This document shows, piece after piece, positions 8,734 to 16,898 of a DNA stretch of 64,000 nt. The notes under the pieces are model-generated. The model was not told where the DNA came from. It worked only from the letters and a program-made list of their open reading frames with translations, and ran no database searches. Positions within the stretch are counted from its first letter, which is position 1, and each line of letters starts with the position of its first letter. Origin of the DNA: GCA-016699835 sp964543905 (lineage in GTDB: Bacteria; Planctomycetota; Phycisphaerae; Phycisphaerales; UBA1924); contig CAZIZO010000008.1 in the NCBI GenBank assembly GCA_964543905.1, positions 1-64,000 on the forward strand, in the 5' to 3' direction. Made by a program: the position numbers and the translations under genes.

Positions 8734-9722
8734 GCGACGTCACGCCCCTGCTCGACGTCCGCGGTCTTTCCATCCGCATCGACCATCGCCGCGTCGTCGA
8801 TTCCGTCCACCTCTCCGTCCCCCCCGGCGCCCTCGTCGCCCTCGTGGGCGAGTCCGGCAGCGGCAAGAGCCTGACCGCCCTCAGCATCCTCCGACTGCTT
8901 CCTCCCGCCGCCGTTCTCGAGCAAGGACACATCCTCCTGCGCGATCCTCGCTCCCGTTCCCCGCGCGACCTGCTCGGCCTCCGCGACCGCGACCTCCGCC
9001 GTGTCCGCGGCGGCGAGGTCGCGATGATCTTCCAGGAGCCTATGACCAGCCTCAACCCCGTCTTCTCCATCGCCGAGCAAATCATCGAGGCGATCCGTCT
9101 CCACTCGCCCGTCTCCGCCAAAGAGGCTCGCGCCCGCGCGATCCGGGCCCTCGCCGACGTCGCCATCCCCAACCCCGCCGAGCGCATCGACGAGTATCCA
9201 CACCAATGGTCCGGCGGCATGCGTCAGCGCGCCATGATCGCGATGGCCTTGGCCTGCAACCCCTCCCTCCTCATCGCCGACGAACCCACCACCGCCCTCG
9301 ACGCCACCGTCCAGGGTCAGATCCTCGATCTGCTGCACCGCCAGCGATCCGCGCGGGCCCTTGCCATTCTTCTCATCACCCACGATCTTGCCCTGGTCGC
9401 CCGTCGTGCCGATCACGTCTACGTCATGCTCGCGGGGCGGGTCGTCGAGTCCGCCCCCGCACGCGACCTCTTCGCGGACCCGCTCCATCCGTACACCAAG
9501 GCCCTCCTCGCCGCCCGCCCAAGCATCCGACGGCGTGTCGCTCGACTGGCCGAGCAATCGTCCTCCCGTGACGCATCCGTGCTCCAACTCGGATCCGCCC
9601 TCGAGCACGCCTGGTGGCCCCCCCTTCCCGAGTCGGCGGCATCTGGTTCGCCCTCCCAGGGCCGACTGGTCGAAGCCGCCCCCTCTCATTTCGTCTGTGT
9701 GCGCTCGAACGCCGACGCCTAG
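8730..9722 (+). CDS. Peptide-type ABC transporter ATP-binding protein (OppD/DppD family)
   Basis: This is the ATPase subunit that powers the adjacent OppC-type permease. The 330-residue protein has Walker A GESGSGKS (40-47), Q-loop FQEPMTSLNP (101-110), signature SGGMRQ (161-166), Walker B LLIADEP (180-186) and the switch motif ITHD near residue 217. The C-terminal HPYTKALLAARP segment is characteristic of the OppD/F branch. The final 60 residues are less conserved and end with Ser/Ala-rich sequence. It overlaps the permease by 4 bases (ATGA), so translation is coupled. Only one ATPase is present, whereas classical systems have two (D and F). Confidence 0.87.
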   Translation: MSDVTPLLDVRGLSIRIDHRRVVDSVHLSVPPGALVALVGESGSGKSLTALSILRLLPPAAVLEQGHILLRDPRSRSPRDLLGLRDRDLRRVRGGEVAMIFQEPMTSLNPVFSIAEQIIEAIRLHSPVSAKEARARAIRALADVAIPNPAERIDEYPHQWSGGMRQRAMIAMALACNPSLLIADEPTTALDATVQGQILDLLHRQRSARALAILLITHDLALVARRADHVYVMLAGRVVESAPARDLFADPLHPYTKALLAARPSIRRRVARLAEQSSSRDASVLQLGSALEHAWWPPLPESAASGSPSQGRLVEAAPSHFVCVRSNADA

Positions 9723-9813
9723 CCGATCCAACGCGCCGCTCTATTCGAAGGTGCCCTCCTGCCCGTTCCCCGATACAGTCGTGCACGCGAGTCGTCGCCG
9801 TCCCCACCCTCCC

Positions 9814-10914
9814 ATGCGCATCCTCATCCTCGCCGACGAGTTCTTTGCCGCACGCGAGCAGGCCCTCCTGCTCCGCCTGGAAGTCGGCCTCGCCGACGAG
9901 GGGGTTCGCGTGCTTCACGCCATTCCGTCCGCCGCCCGGTCGTACGCCCCGGGTGAACTCGTCTCACGCGTCGTGGTCTACAACCCGCCCAGGTGGCAGT
10001 TTGCCGTCGGACCCACCGCCCGCCGCCTCCTCCGCGATGCCACCAGCATCACCGAAGAACCCGGACACGGCCTCGACATCATCCACGTCATGGGCGGCTC
10101 CTCGTGGACCCTCGCCGCGCATCTCGCGCGAGAGGCTCGCATTCCCGTCGTCTTCGAGGTGTGGCGCTCCGGCATGAGCGAACGCGCCCGAGCCATCGCC
10201 CGCGATTCCTCCGTCCAGTCCCTCTTCATCGCCCCCGATCCCTCCATCGAACGCGAACTCCGCCAGGCGTCCCTCCCCAGCGCCATGATCCGACTCATCC
10301 CCTGGGGCGTCCATCCCTCCCTCGACCCCCGCCCCCCCAGGGCGCCCGATCGCCCGTTGTCCGCCATGCTCGTCGGCACCGGACGCGATTCGCACGCCTT
10401 CGCCCGCGTCCTCGACGGCCTCGCCTCCATCGTCCGCACCTACCCCCTGATGGTCTTCTGCGACGCCGACGCCGCGCGCCGGGCTTCCGTCTTCCATCGC
10501 GCCAAGAAACTCGACATCCTCAAGCACATCTCCCTCATCGCCGAACTCGAAGGCCGACGCGATCTCCTCCTCGCCGGCGACCTCCTCCTCCAGCCCGAAG
10601 CCCGAGGCGAGCAGCGCAGCGTGACCCTCGACGCCATGGCCCACGGCATGGTCGTCGTCGCCGCGGCCGACCCCAAAGTCTCCTACCTCGTCGACGGGCT
10701 CAGCGCGACGTGCGTCCCCCATGACGCTCCCGACGCCTGGTCCTCCGCGATTCGCAAACTCCTTGATACCCCAGCGCTCGCCGACGCCCTCGCGGCGTCC
10801 GCGCTCCAGTTCGTTCGCCAGCAGCGCCGCGTCTACGACCAGGTTCGCGCCGTCCTCGAGGCCTACGCCTCGCTCACCGGCACCCTCGCCAAGGTTGGTG
10901 CGGCGTCCGCCTGA
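9814..10914 (+). CDS. Glycosyltransferase, GT4-like
   Basis: The 366-residue protein looks like a GT-B-fold glycosyltransferase acting on a cell-envelope or exported glycan. The N-terminus MRILILADEF followed by REQALLLRLEVGLADEGVRVLH resembles the acceptor-binding half of GT4 enzymes. The C-terminal half contains DLLLQPEARGEQRS and LDAMAHGMVVVAAADP, which match the nucleotide-sugar binding region, although the usual E-x7-E is degenerate. No signal peptide or membrane segment is seen. A hexamer TACAGT lies at 9774-9779, 34 bases upstream of the ATG, as a possible -10 box. Donor and acceptor cannot be inferred. Confidence 0.7.
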   Translation: MRILILADEFFAAREQALLLRLEVGLADEGVRVLHAIPSAARSYAPGELVSRVVVYNPPRWQFAVGPTARRLLRDATSITEEPGHGLDIIHVMGGSSWTLAAHLAREARIPVVFEVWRSGMSERARAIARDSSVQSLFIAPDPSIERELRQASLPSAMIRLIPWGVHPSLDPRPPRAPDRPLSAMLVGTGRDSHAFARVLDGLASIVRTYPLMVFCDADAARRASVFHRAKKLDILKHISLIAELEGRRDLLLAGDLLLQPEARGEQRSVTLDAMAHGMVVVAAADPKVSYLVDGLSATCVPHDAPDAWSSAIRKLLDTPALADALAASALQFVRQQRRVYDQVRAVLEAYASLTGTLAKVGAASA

Positions 10915-10981
10915 GCCTCCATTCCGACCACCCACATCCACGGGCGCACGACCCACCCACGTCGTCGACTACGCCTCCGCC

Positions 10982-10987
10982 TAAACT
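10982..10987 (+). promoter_or_regulatory. Candidate -10 box for leaderless holB mRNA
   Basis: TAAACT ends 6 nt before the ATG at 10994, with no Shine-Dalgarno sequence between. Confidence 0.5.
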
Positions 10988-10993
10988 CGCCCG

Positions 10994-12202
10994 ATGGCCA
11001 AGCGACCCGCCAAAGCCGACTCCTCCGCCAAGTCCAAGGGCGCGGGACTCATCCGCGAGATCGAAGTTCACGCCCCGGAGATCCCCCAGCCCACGCACCC
11101 GCCAGCCCAACCTCTCTCCTCGATCCTTGGCCAGGATCGCGCCATCGCCACCCTCCAGGCCGCCCTCAAGAGCGGGCGCATCCACCATGCCTGGATCTTT
11201 CAAGGGCCTCAGGGGGTTGGCAAGTTCTCCACGGCCCTCGCCTTCGCCGCGCTCCTCCTCGATCCCTCCACCGCGCCCACCTTTTCCGGTGAGTTTGTGC
11301 CCGACGAGAACAGCCCCGTCCAACGCCTCATCCGCGCCGGCACCCACCCCGACCTCCACGTCATCTCCAAAGAACTCGCGCTCTATAGCCAAGAAAGCAG
11401 GATTCGCGACAGCAAGCAGATCACCATCGCCAAGGATGTGGTCGAAACCCACCTCCTCGCTCCCGCGGCCCTCGCCCCCTCCCTCCGCAACGACGCCCTC
11501 GCCGCCAAGGTCTTCATCGTCGATGAAGCCGAACTGCTCGATCGATCCGCTTCTCATGCGCCGACCCAGGCCGCCCTGCTCAAGACCCTCGAAGAACCCG
11601 CCGAGCGCACCGTCATCATCCTCGTCACCTCCAGCGAAGACCGTCTCCTCACCACCATCCGCAGCCGTTGCCAGCGCGTCGCGTTTCCTCCGCTCCCGCC
11701 CGACGCGATGATCGCCTATCTCAAACGCGAGCGCCTCACCCTCGATCCCATCCGGCGCGACTGGCTCCTCGCCCTGGCCGACGGGTCCCCGGGCGTCCTC
11801 AAACTCGCCCTCGAGGCCAACCTCTATACCTGGCACGAGAAACTCGAACCCATGCTCGCCCGAGCCAAGCAGGGATACTTCGTGCCCGAGTTGGGCGCCA
11901 CCCTTGCCGCTCTGATCGAAGAATGGGCCGAGCACTGGGTCAAGTCACACAAAAATGCGAGCAAGGAGGCCGCCAACAAGGCCGGCGCGGATTGGGCCTT
12001 TCGAATCCTCTCCGACTCGCTGCGCAAGGACCTCGCCCTCCACGCCCGCGATGAAGATCGCGCCGAGGGCTTCGCCCAAGCCATCGATTGCGTCCGCCTC
12101 GCGGAACGCCGCTTGGACTCCAACGTCTCCATCCCGATGGCGATGGAAGTCCTCGCCGCCGACCTGGCCGCCTGTTGCGCGGGCGAATCCATCGTCCAGT
12201 GA
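10994..12202 (+). CDS. holB: DNA polymerase III delta'-type AAA+ clamp-loader subunit
   Basis: This cytoplasmic AAA+ protein is predicted to act in the replication clamp loader. The 402-residue protein has a basic N-terminal tail, then SSILGQDRAIATLQAALKSG, Walker A GPQGVGKFS, Walker B region VFIVDEAELL, and LLKTLEEPAERTVIIL with sensor SRCQRV. The usual delta'/gamma order is therefore intact. The four-cysteine zinc module normally found between Walker A and the HPDL motif is absent: that segment contains no cysteine. Walker A ends KFS rather than KT/KS, which fits a delta' subunit that need not hydrolyse ATP. The C-terminal half is variable. It converges with fliS. Confidence 0.83.
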   Translation: MAKRPAKADSSAKSKGAGLIREIEVHAPEIPQPTHPPAQPLSSILGQDRAIATLQAALKSGRIHHAWIFQGPQGVGKFSTALAFAALLLDPSTAPTFSGEFVPDENSPVQRLIRAGTHPDLHVISKELALYSQESRIRDSKQITIAKDVVETHLLAPAALAPSLRNDALAAKVFIVDEAELLDRSASHAPTQAALLKTLEEPAERTVIILVTSSEDRLLTTIRSRCQRVAFPPLPPDAMIAYLKRERLTLDPIRRDWLLALADGSPGVLKLALEANLYTWHEKLEPMLARAKQGYFVPELGATLAALIEEWAEHWVKSHKNASKEAANKAGADWAFRILSDSLRKDLALHARDEDRAEGFAQAIDCVRLAERRLDSNVSIPMAMEVLAADLAACCAGESIVQ

Positions 12203-12265
12203 ATCAGCACCTCGGCGAGCCAACCGCCTTGGGCGCGATCCACGCCCGATCCATGCGGCTCTCGT

Positions 12266-12745
12266 TCACCCCTGCACGCTGATCGCCCGTCGAGCCGTTT
12301 CCACGCTCGCCGAGGGGGCGCTCTCCGGCGTGATCTTGCCCGCCACGCGCTCTTCCGCCAACCGCTTCATCAGCAGCACCCACGTCTCCCGCTCATACTC
12401 CAGCAACTCCGCCACCTTGTCGAACTTCGCCAGGTCCCGGTCGTGCGACGCCTCCGTCAGGTGCGTGTACAGGAACGTATACAACGCCTTCAGGTTCCCC
12501 GCGATCGCCGGGTCCAGGTCCGGCCTCAGGCTGGTGAGCAACTCAAAGATGATGTTCCGGCACTGCGTGACGCCGCTGTACTGCGCTTCATAGTCCCCTC
12601 TCGCGCACGCCTCTCGCCCCTGCCGGCAGAACTTGATCGCCCCGTCCAGCAGCATCAGCCGCAACTCCTCCGGGCTTGCCGTCAGGACTCGCGTCCGAAG
12701 ATACGCGTTGGCGTGCTGCGAGGCTGGGTTGGGAAGGGCGCTCAT
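12266..12745 (-). CDS. fliS: Flagellar export chaperone FliS
   Basis: FliS is a small helical cytoplasmic chaperone that binds the C-terminus of flagellin and keeps it unfolded until export. The 159-residue protein opens with NPASQHANAYLRTRVLTASP and continues ELRLMLLDGAIKFCRQGREA, the diagnostic FliS N-terminus (normally Y-x-x-x-x-V-x-T-A-S-P-x-E-L). NIIFELLTSLRPDLDP matches its central helix. A Ser/Ala-rich tail extends past the usual 125-130 residues. It follows fliD on the same strand after 84 bases, the arrangement seen in many flagellated bacteria. Confidence 0.92.
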   Translation of the reverse strand: MSALPNPASQHANAYLRTRVLTASPEELRLMLLDGAIKFCRQGREACARGDYEAQYSGVTQCRNIIFELLTSLRPDLDPAIAGNLKALYTFLYTHLTEASHDRDLAKFDKVAELLEYERETWVLLMKRLAEERVAGKITPESAPSASVETARRAISVQG

Positions 12746-12829
12746 GCCTGATGTATCGTGTGTTGCTTCCGATCGCTTGAAGTCGGCGCGAGCACGCGCC
12801 CGCACAGTCGTTACAGCCCTCACCCTCGA

Positions 12830-15697
12830 TCACCCCAGCCGCTGGATCGACGCCAGCGAACTCTGCTGCGTCTGCAACGCCCCGATCGCCCGTTCCATCG
12901 CCAGGAACTGCCGCTCCAGCACCAGCCGTCGATTCTCCAACTTGAGGTTCAGCGCCGTGATCCGCTCGTTCTGTCCCTTGATCTGGTCGCCCAACGAACT
13001 GTTCTTGCGCGTCAGGATGCCGTCCGCGGCATCCACATACCGCTTCACAAACTCCTCCATCCGTCCCATCGCCCCCAGCGACGAGAATCCACCGCTCGCC
13101 GTCGTGTTCCGCACACGCACGCCCGGCGCCACGTCTCGAAACTCGTCCGCTCTCGTCTGCTCGCGCGCCACAAAGAGCGATTCCACGCTCGCCGGGTCCC
13201 GCGCCAGGGCCTCGCGGAACGCCGCCTCGTCCAACTCCAGCGTGCCCCCCGCGCCGATCCGCACCCCAACCTGGCTCAGCCGATCGAACACTCCCGTCGC
13301 TCCCAGCACCGGCCCCTGGATCGTCGCGTACAGCGCGGTCCGCAGGTCCAATGCCGTTCCTTCACCCAAGAGCGCGCCACGTCGATCCGCGTCCTGGTCG
13401 TAGTCCGTCAGCGCGTCGATCCGACTCGCCAGGGTATTGAACGAGCGGATGAACGTGTTGACCGACGTCACCAGCCCGTCGTCGTCCTTCGCGATCGTCA
13501 GCGTCACCGGATTTTCGTCCGGCGCCCGAAGGTCAATCCGCACCCCCGGCAGCGCCGTGTCCAGCGTGTTCGACGAACTCGTGATCGCCACCCCGCGCGC
13601 CGGATCGCCCGAGCCGAAGAAGACCCGCGCGTCGTTCCCCGCGTCCAGCGTCGTGAGCCCGAGGTCGAACGCGCCCGTGTCGATCACCATGCGCCCCTTC
13701 GTGCCCGTGTTCGCCGCGGCCAAACTCAGCCGGAACGGCGTTGTCCCGGTTCCATCCGAGATCACCCCCGCCGTCACCCCCGCGCGCCCGCCGTTGATCT
13801 TCTCCACCACCTGCTGCAGCGTGTCCGTCGCCGCGAACGTCACCGTTCGTTCAAAGGTCCCGTCGATCGTGTTCGAGGCCCCCACGTCCGCCGCCGTCCC
13901 CGCGATGTTCAGATTCCGGGCCACCGCGCCGTTCACGTCCTCCACCTTGATCTTCACCGTGCCCGCCGTCGCGTTCTGCGGGATCTCTTCGTACATCTCG
14001 ATCCCGTCCCCGTTCGCGTTGATCCGCGCCTTCGCCCGCCCGCCCGCCGCGTTGATCTGTGCCAGCAACTGCCCCACGTCCCGCACGTCGCTCGAGATGT
14101 TCACGGTGTCCACCCGTCCCGTCGAGTCCGTGATCCGCAACTGCCCCGTCCCGAGCGACGGGCCCGGCAGATCACTCAGCAGCGTGGCAAGCGAGATGTA
14201 CTTGCGTTGCAGGTTCGTCCCGTTGACCGTGCTCGACGCCACGCCCGATGGGCCGGTCGAGAGCCCCAGCGACGCCGCCGTATCCGATCCAGTCGTTCCC
14301 GTGACGATCAGGTTCCCCGTCCCCGTCGTCGTGTCCGTGATCTGGAATCCGGTGCCCTTCGAGTTCAGCGACACGCGGATCTTCCCCGCGTTCCCCGCCG
14401 CGTTCTCGATCGCGGAAACGACCTCCGACAGCGAGCCCTCCCGCTGCGCTTGCGACAGGTTCACGCTGAACGTCGCGCCGCTCCGCGTGGTGAAGTTCAG
14501 GACCCCGTCGCCCCCGATCCCCCGACCGCCGTTGATCCCGCGTCCGAGCGTGGTGTTCAGGTCCGCGAGGATGCGCTTGCCGTTCACCTGCGTCTGGGGC
14601 GACGTCGTCAAGAGCCCCAGGTCCGCCGCCGTCGTCGAGTCGTGCTCTTCCACCGAGATCGTCCGTCCGCCCGCGAGGTCGCGGATCACCAGGCGCCCGT
14701 TCGTCTTGTCGATCTCCGCCTGCATGTCCGTCACGTCCATCGCCGCGAGCGCCTCGTTGATGCGCTCCACCACACCCCCGACGGTCGTGACCGCGCTCCG
14801 CAACTTCACCGCGCCGGGCCCGTACACGTCCCCGATGTTGACGTTCACGTTCGTGTTCGTTCCGCCGTCGTTCACGACGATCCGGAAGTCGTAGATCCCC
14901 TCCCCGATCACCTGCTTCCGCCCCACGCCCCGCCCGTCGTTCAGCGACGCCGTGCTCGTGTTGGCGTTCAGCCCATACACCACGCTCCCGGTCAGCGTGC
15001 CCGACGCCGTCCCCGCGATGCCCAGGCTCGTCGCCGTCGTGGACGTCCCGAAGTTGCCCACCGTCACGTTCCCGTTCGCATTGTCCTTGAGGACGAACTT
15101 CCCGTCCTTCACCGACGCGGTCACCTGCGCCGTCCCGTTCGTGTTGATCGCTTCCAGAACGTCATCGACCGTGATCGCCCGGGAGAGGTCCACCGTCGCC
15201 GACCGTCCGCCCGAGTCCGTGATCGTGATCTTGCCGCGGCTGACGCCCTGCCCGTCGTTGAGATCGCTCAGGTTCACCGTCCGGTCCAGCCGTGCGCGCG
15301 CCGTCTCGAACGTCGCCGACGTCAGCCCGACCCCCGACACGTCCCGATTGGAGAATCCGCGCGAGAGCACCTGCTGGGACGAGACCAGGCGATCCACCAT
15401 GAACGTGTACGAGCCCGGCGCCGCGGTCGCGTCCGCCGTCGCCGAAAGCACGTCCTTGTTCGACGACGTCGCCGACTTTTTCTGGAAGATCTTCTGCGTG
15501 CGGAAGGCCTCCGCCGCGGACTTGAGCGCGCCCAACTTCGAGTTCAGGTCCAGGTAGCCTGCCTGTTGCGCCTGCAACTGCGCGATGCGCTTCTGCACCT
15601 GCAACTTCGGTCGAGCCTCGATCGCGAGCAACTGCTCGATGATCTGCCCGGAGTTGATCCCGCTGAAGATGCCCGCTTGCGTCGAAATGCCGCTCAT
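12830..15697 (-). CDS. fliD: Flagellar hook-associated protein 2 (filament cap) FliD, enlarged
   Basis: FliD forms the cap under which flagellin subunits fold at the filament tip. The N-terminus GIFSGINSGQIIEQLLAIEARP and coiled C-terminus with FIRSFNTLASRIDALTDYD and LKLENRRLVLERQFLAME are diagnostic. At 955 residues it is about twice the usual length. The extra mass lies in the middle, where at least four related modules occur: LNDGQGVSRGKITITDSGG, SLNDGRGVGRKQVIG, INGGRGIGGDGVLNF and LGTGQLRITDSTGRVDT. Each is followed by a V-x-x-I-N helix, resembling the flagellin IN motif. They would enlarge the surface-exposed cap head. It is probably transcribed with the small gene upstream and fliS downstream. 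Confidence 0.9.
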   Translation of the reverse strand: MSGISTQAGIFSGINSGQIIEQLLAIEARPKLQVQKRIAQLQAQQAGYLDLNSKLGALKSAAEAFRTQKIFQKKSATSSNKDVLSATADATAAPGSYTFMVDRLVSSQQVLSRGFSNRDVSGVGLTSATFETARARLDRTVNLSDLNDGQGVSRGKITITDSGGRSATVDLSRAITVDDVLEAINTNGTAQVTASVKDGKFVLKDNANGNVTVGNFGTSTTATSLGIAGTASGTLTGSVVYGLNANTSTASLNDGRGVGRKQVIGEGIYDFRIVVNDGGTNTNVNVNIGDVYGPGAVKLRSAVTTVGGVVERINEALAAMDVTDMQAEIDKTNGRLVIRDLAGGRTISVEEHDSTTAADLGLLTTSPQTQVNGKRILADLNTTLGRGINGGRGIGGDGVLNFTTRSGATFSVNLSQAQREGSLSEVVSAIENAAGNAGKIRVSLNSKGTGFQITDTTTGTGNLIVTGTTGSDTAASLGLSTGPSGVASSTVNGTNLQRKYISLATLLSDLPGPSLGTGQLRITDSTGRVDTVNISSDVRDVGQLLAQINAAGGRAKARINANGDGIEMYEEIPQNATAGTVKIKVEDVNGAVARNLNIAGTAADVGASNTIDGTFERTVTFAATDTLQQVVEKINGGRAGVTAGVISDGTGTTPFRLSLAAANTGTKGRMVIDTGAFDLGLTTLDAGNDARVFFGSGDPARGVAITSSSNTLDTALPGVRIDLRAPDENPVTLTIAKDDDGLVTSVNTFIRSFNTLASRIDALTDYDQDADRRGALLGEGTALDLRTALYATIQGPVLGATGVFDRLSQVGVRIGAGGTLELDEAAFREALARDPASVESLFVAREQTRADEFRDVAPGVRVRNTTASGGFSSLGAMGRMEEFVKRYVDAADGILTRKNSSLGDQIKGQNERITALNLKLENRRLVLERQFLAMERAIGALQTQQSSLASIQRLG

Positions 15698-15716
15698 GCT
15701 TGCCTCCCCTCGACCG

Positions 15717-15968
15717 TCATGCCGCCTGCGCCGCCGCCACCGTCGGTCGCCACGCCAGCAGATGCGCCGCGCCGTCCGTGGACCAACGCACTTCTTCCCC
15801 CGCTCGCGTCGTCGGGCACACCAGCACGTCGTCCGCCTCGCGCGAGGATGGCGTTGCCAGCCCTTGACGACGCAGCGCCATCAGATCGATCGCCCACGCC
15901 GAGAGATACCGCCCATACATCTGGCGCACCCGAATCTCAACCGGTAGTCCACTCGAAGTCCCGTGCAT
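15717..15968 (-). CDS. Small protein of unknown function upstream of fliD
   Basis: I do not recognise this 83-residue protein. Its central part (RVRQMYGRYLSAWAIDLMALRR) could form an amphipathic helix, and the rest is mixed alpha/beta with an Ala-rich end. No signal peptide, membrane segment or zinc motif is seen. The start is supported by AAGGAAG placed 4 nt upstream of the ATG. Its stop codon is only 19 bases before the fliD start, so it probably heads a three-gene flagellar operon with fliD and fliS. FlaG often occupies this position in other bacteria, but there is no convincing FlaG similarity. Confidence 0.55.
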   Translation of the reverse strand: MHGTSSGLPVEIRVRQMYGRYLSAWAIDLMALRRQGLATPSSREADDVLVCPTTRAGEEVRWSTDGAAHLLAWRPTVAAAQAA

Positions 15969-16238
15969 GTCGCTTCCTTGCGTGCCTGCCCTCTCGACCG
16001 CCCAACCGGGTTGCGGGCATCCGTGCCCACCTCGGCCATCGGCAGCATCGACCGTCCACGCGCCCAACCTTCATGCCACGGGGCGAACAACGCTCGAACA
16101 CGCCCGCATACCCCGCTCGCTCCACCCGGATTGGGGATCACTCGGCGAACCGGGCACCCCTCCCCGTGCTACGGTGAGTGCCCCTCCCTCATCCGATGAC
16201 GGAGGAGACGCTCCATCGCACCGAAGACGGACCTCGCC

Positions 16239-16874
16239 ATGCCCACCGACCTCAAACTCCTCCGAACACTGGTCGCCCTCCTCGGCGGCGCGATCGCCCT
16301 GAGTGCTCTCGCCCTTGCCGCCGGTGCGCTCCTCGCCGGCCCGCAGCCGAAGTGGACCCTCTTCGGCATGGAGATCGTCGCGCTCACCGCGGGCCTCCTC
16401 GCCTTCCTCCTCGCCCTGGGCAAGATGCGTGGCGCCCCCGCCCTTGCCCTCGTCGCCCTTGCGGGATCGCTCTTCGTCGCCGCCGTGCTGGGCTATTACG
16501 GCGCCAACGGCCGCCTCGACCTCAAGAACGACAAGGCCCCGATCCTCCTCAAGCCCATCCTCCTCGCGCGCCTCGCCGCCGTCGCCTTCCTCGCGTGCGC
16601 CGCCGCCTACGCCAACCTCCGCCGCGACGTCGTCGCCGCGCGGACCTTCTGGAAGGGCGTCCTCTGGGCGCTCCCGCTCGTGCTGATGGGTGGTGCCTTC
16701 CTCGCCTTGCGTTCGCAGATCAACGCCCTCGCCGAAGGTGCTCTGATCGCCCTCGCCGCCGGTGCCAGCCTCGTCGCGATCGTCTCCATCTCCGGCGCAG
16801 GCCACTGCCTGATCCGTGCCTTCGAGATCGGCGCCCGCAAGGACGACGCCCAAGCCCCCAGCCCCACGGCATGA
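16239..16874 (+). CDS. Integral membrane protein of unknown function
   Basis: The 211-residue protein is strongly hydrophobic. Segments near 8-32, 44-62, 66-86, 108-124, 142-158 and 166-190 could each span the membrane, giving about six passes. Connecting loops are short, and one polar loop (YGANGRLDLKNDKAP) lies in the middle. The C-terminus is short and charged. No conserved functional motif is recognised. It diverges from the fliD operon and converges with the aldehyde dehydrogenase pair, so the neighbours say little about its job. Third-codon-position GC bias matches that of confirmed genes. Confidence 0.65.
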   Translation: MPTDLKLLRTLVALLGGAIALSALALAAGALLAGPQPKWTLFGMEIVALTAGLLAFLLALGKMRGAPALALVALAGSLFVAAVLGYYGANGRLDLKNDKAPILLKPILLARLAAVAFLACAAAYANLRRDVVAARTFWKGVLWALPLVLMGGAFLALRSQINALAEGALIALAAGASLVAIVSISGAGHCLIRAFEIGARKDDAQAPSPTA

Positions 16875-16898
16875 CCAACCGCCGCAGCGTCCCCTCGC

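Noticed and set aside
16063..16078. Sigma-54-like site (TGGCAT-N5-TTGGG) upstream of the fliD operon
   Set aside because: The nearly invariant GC of the -12 element is GG here, so it is not reliable, although the location about 95 bases upstream is suggestive.
12758..16177. 1139-codon plus-strand open frame over fliD
   Set aside because: Arg-rich shadow of fliD, caused by absence of A/T-rich stop codons at high GC.
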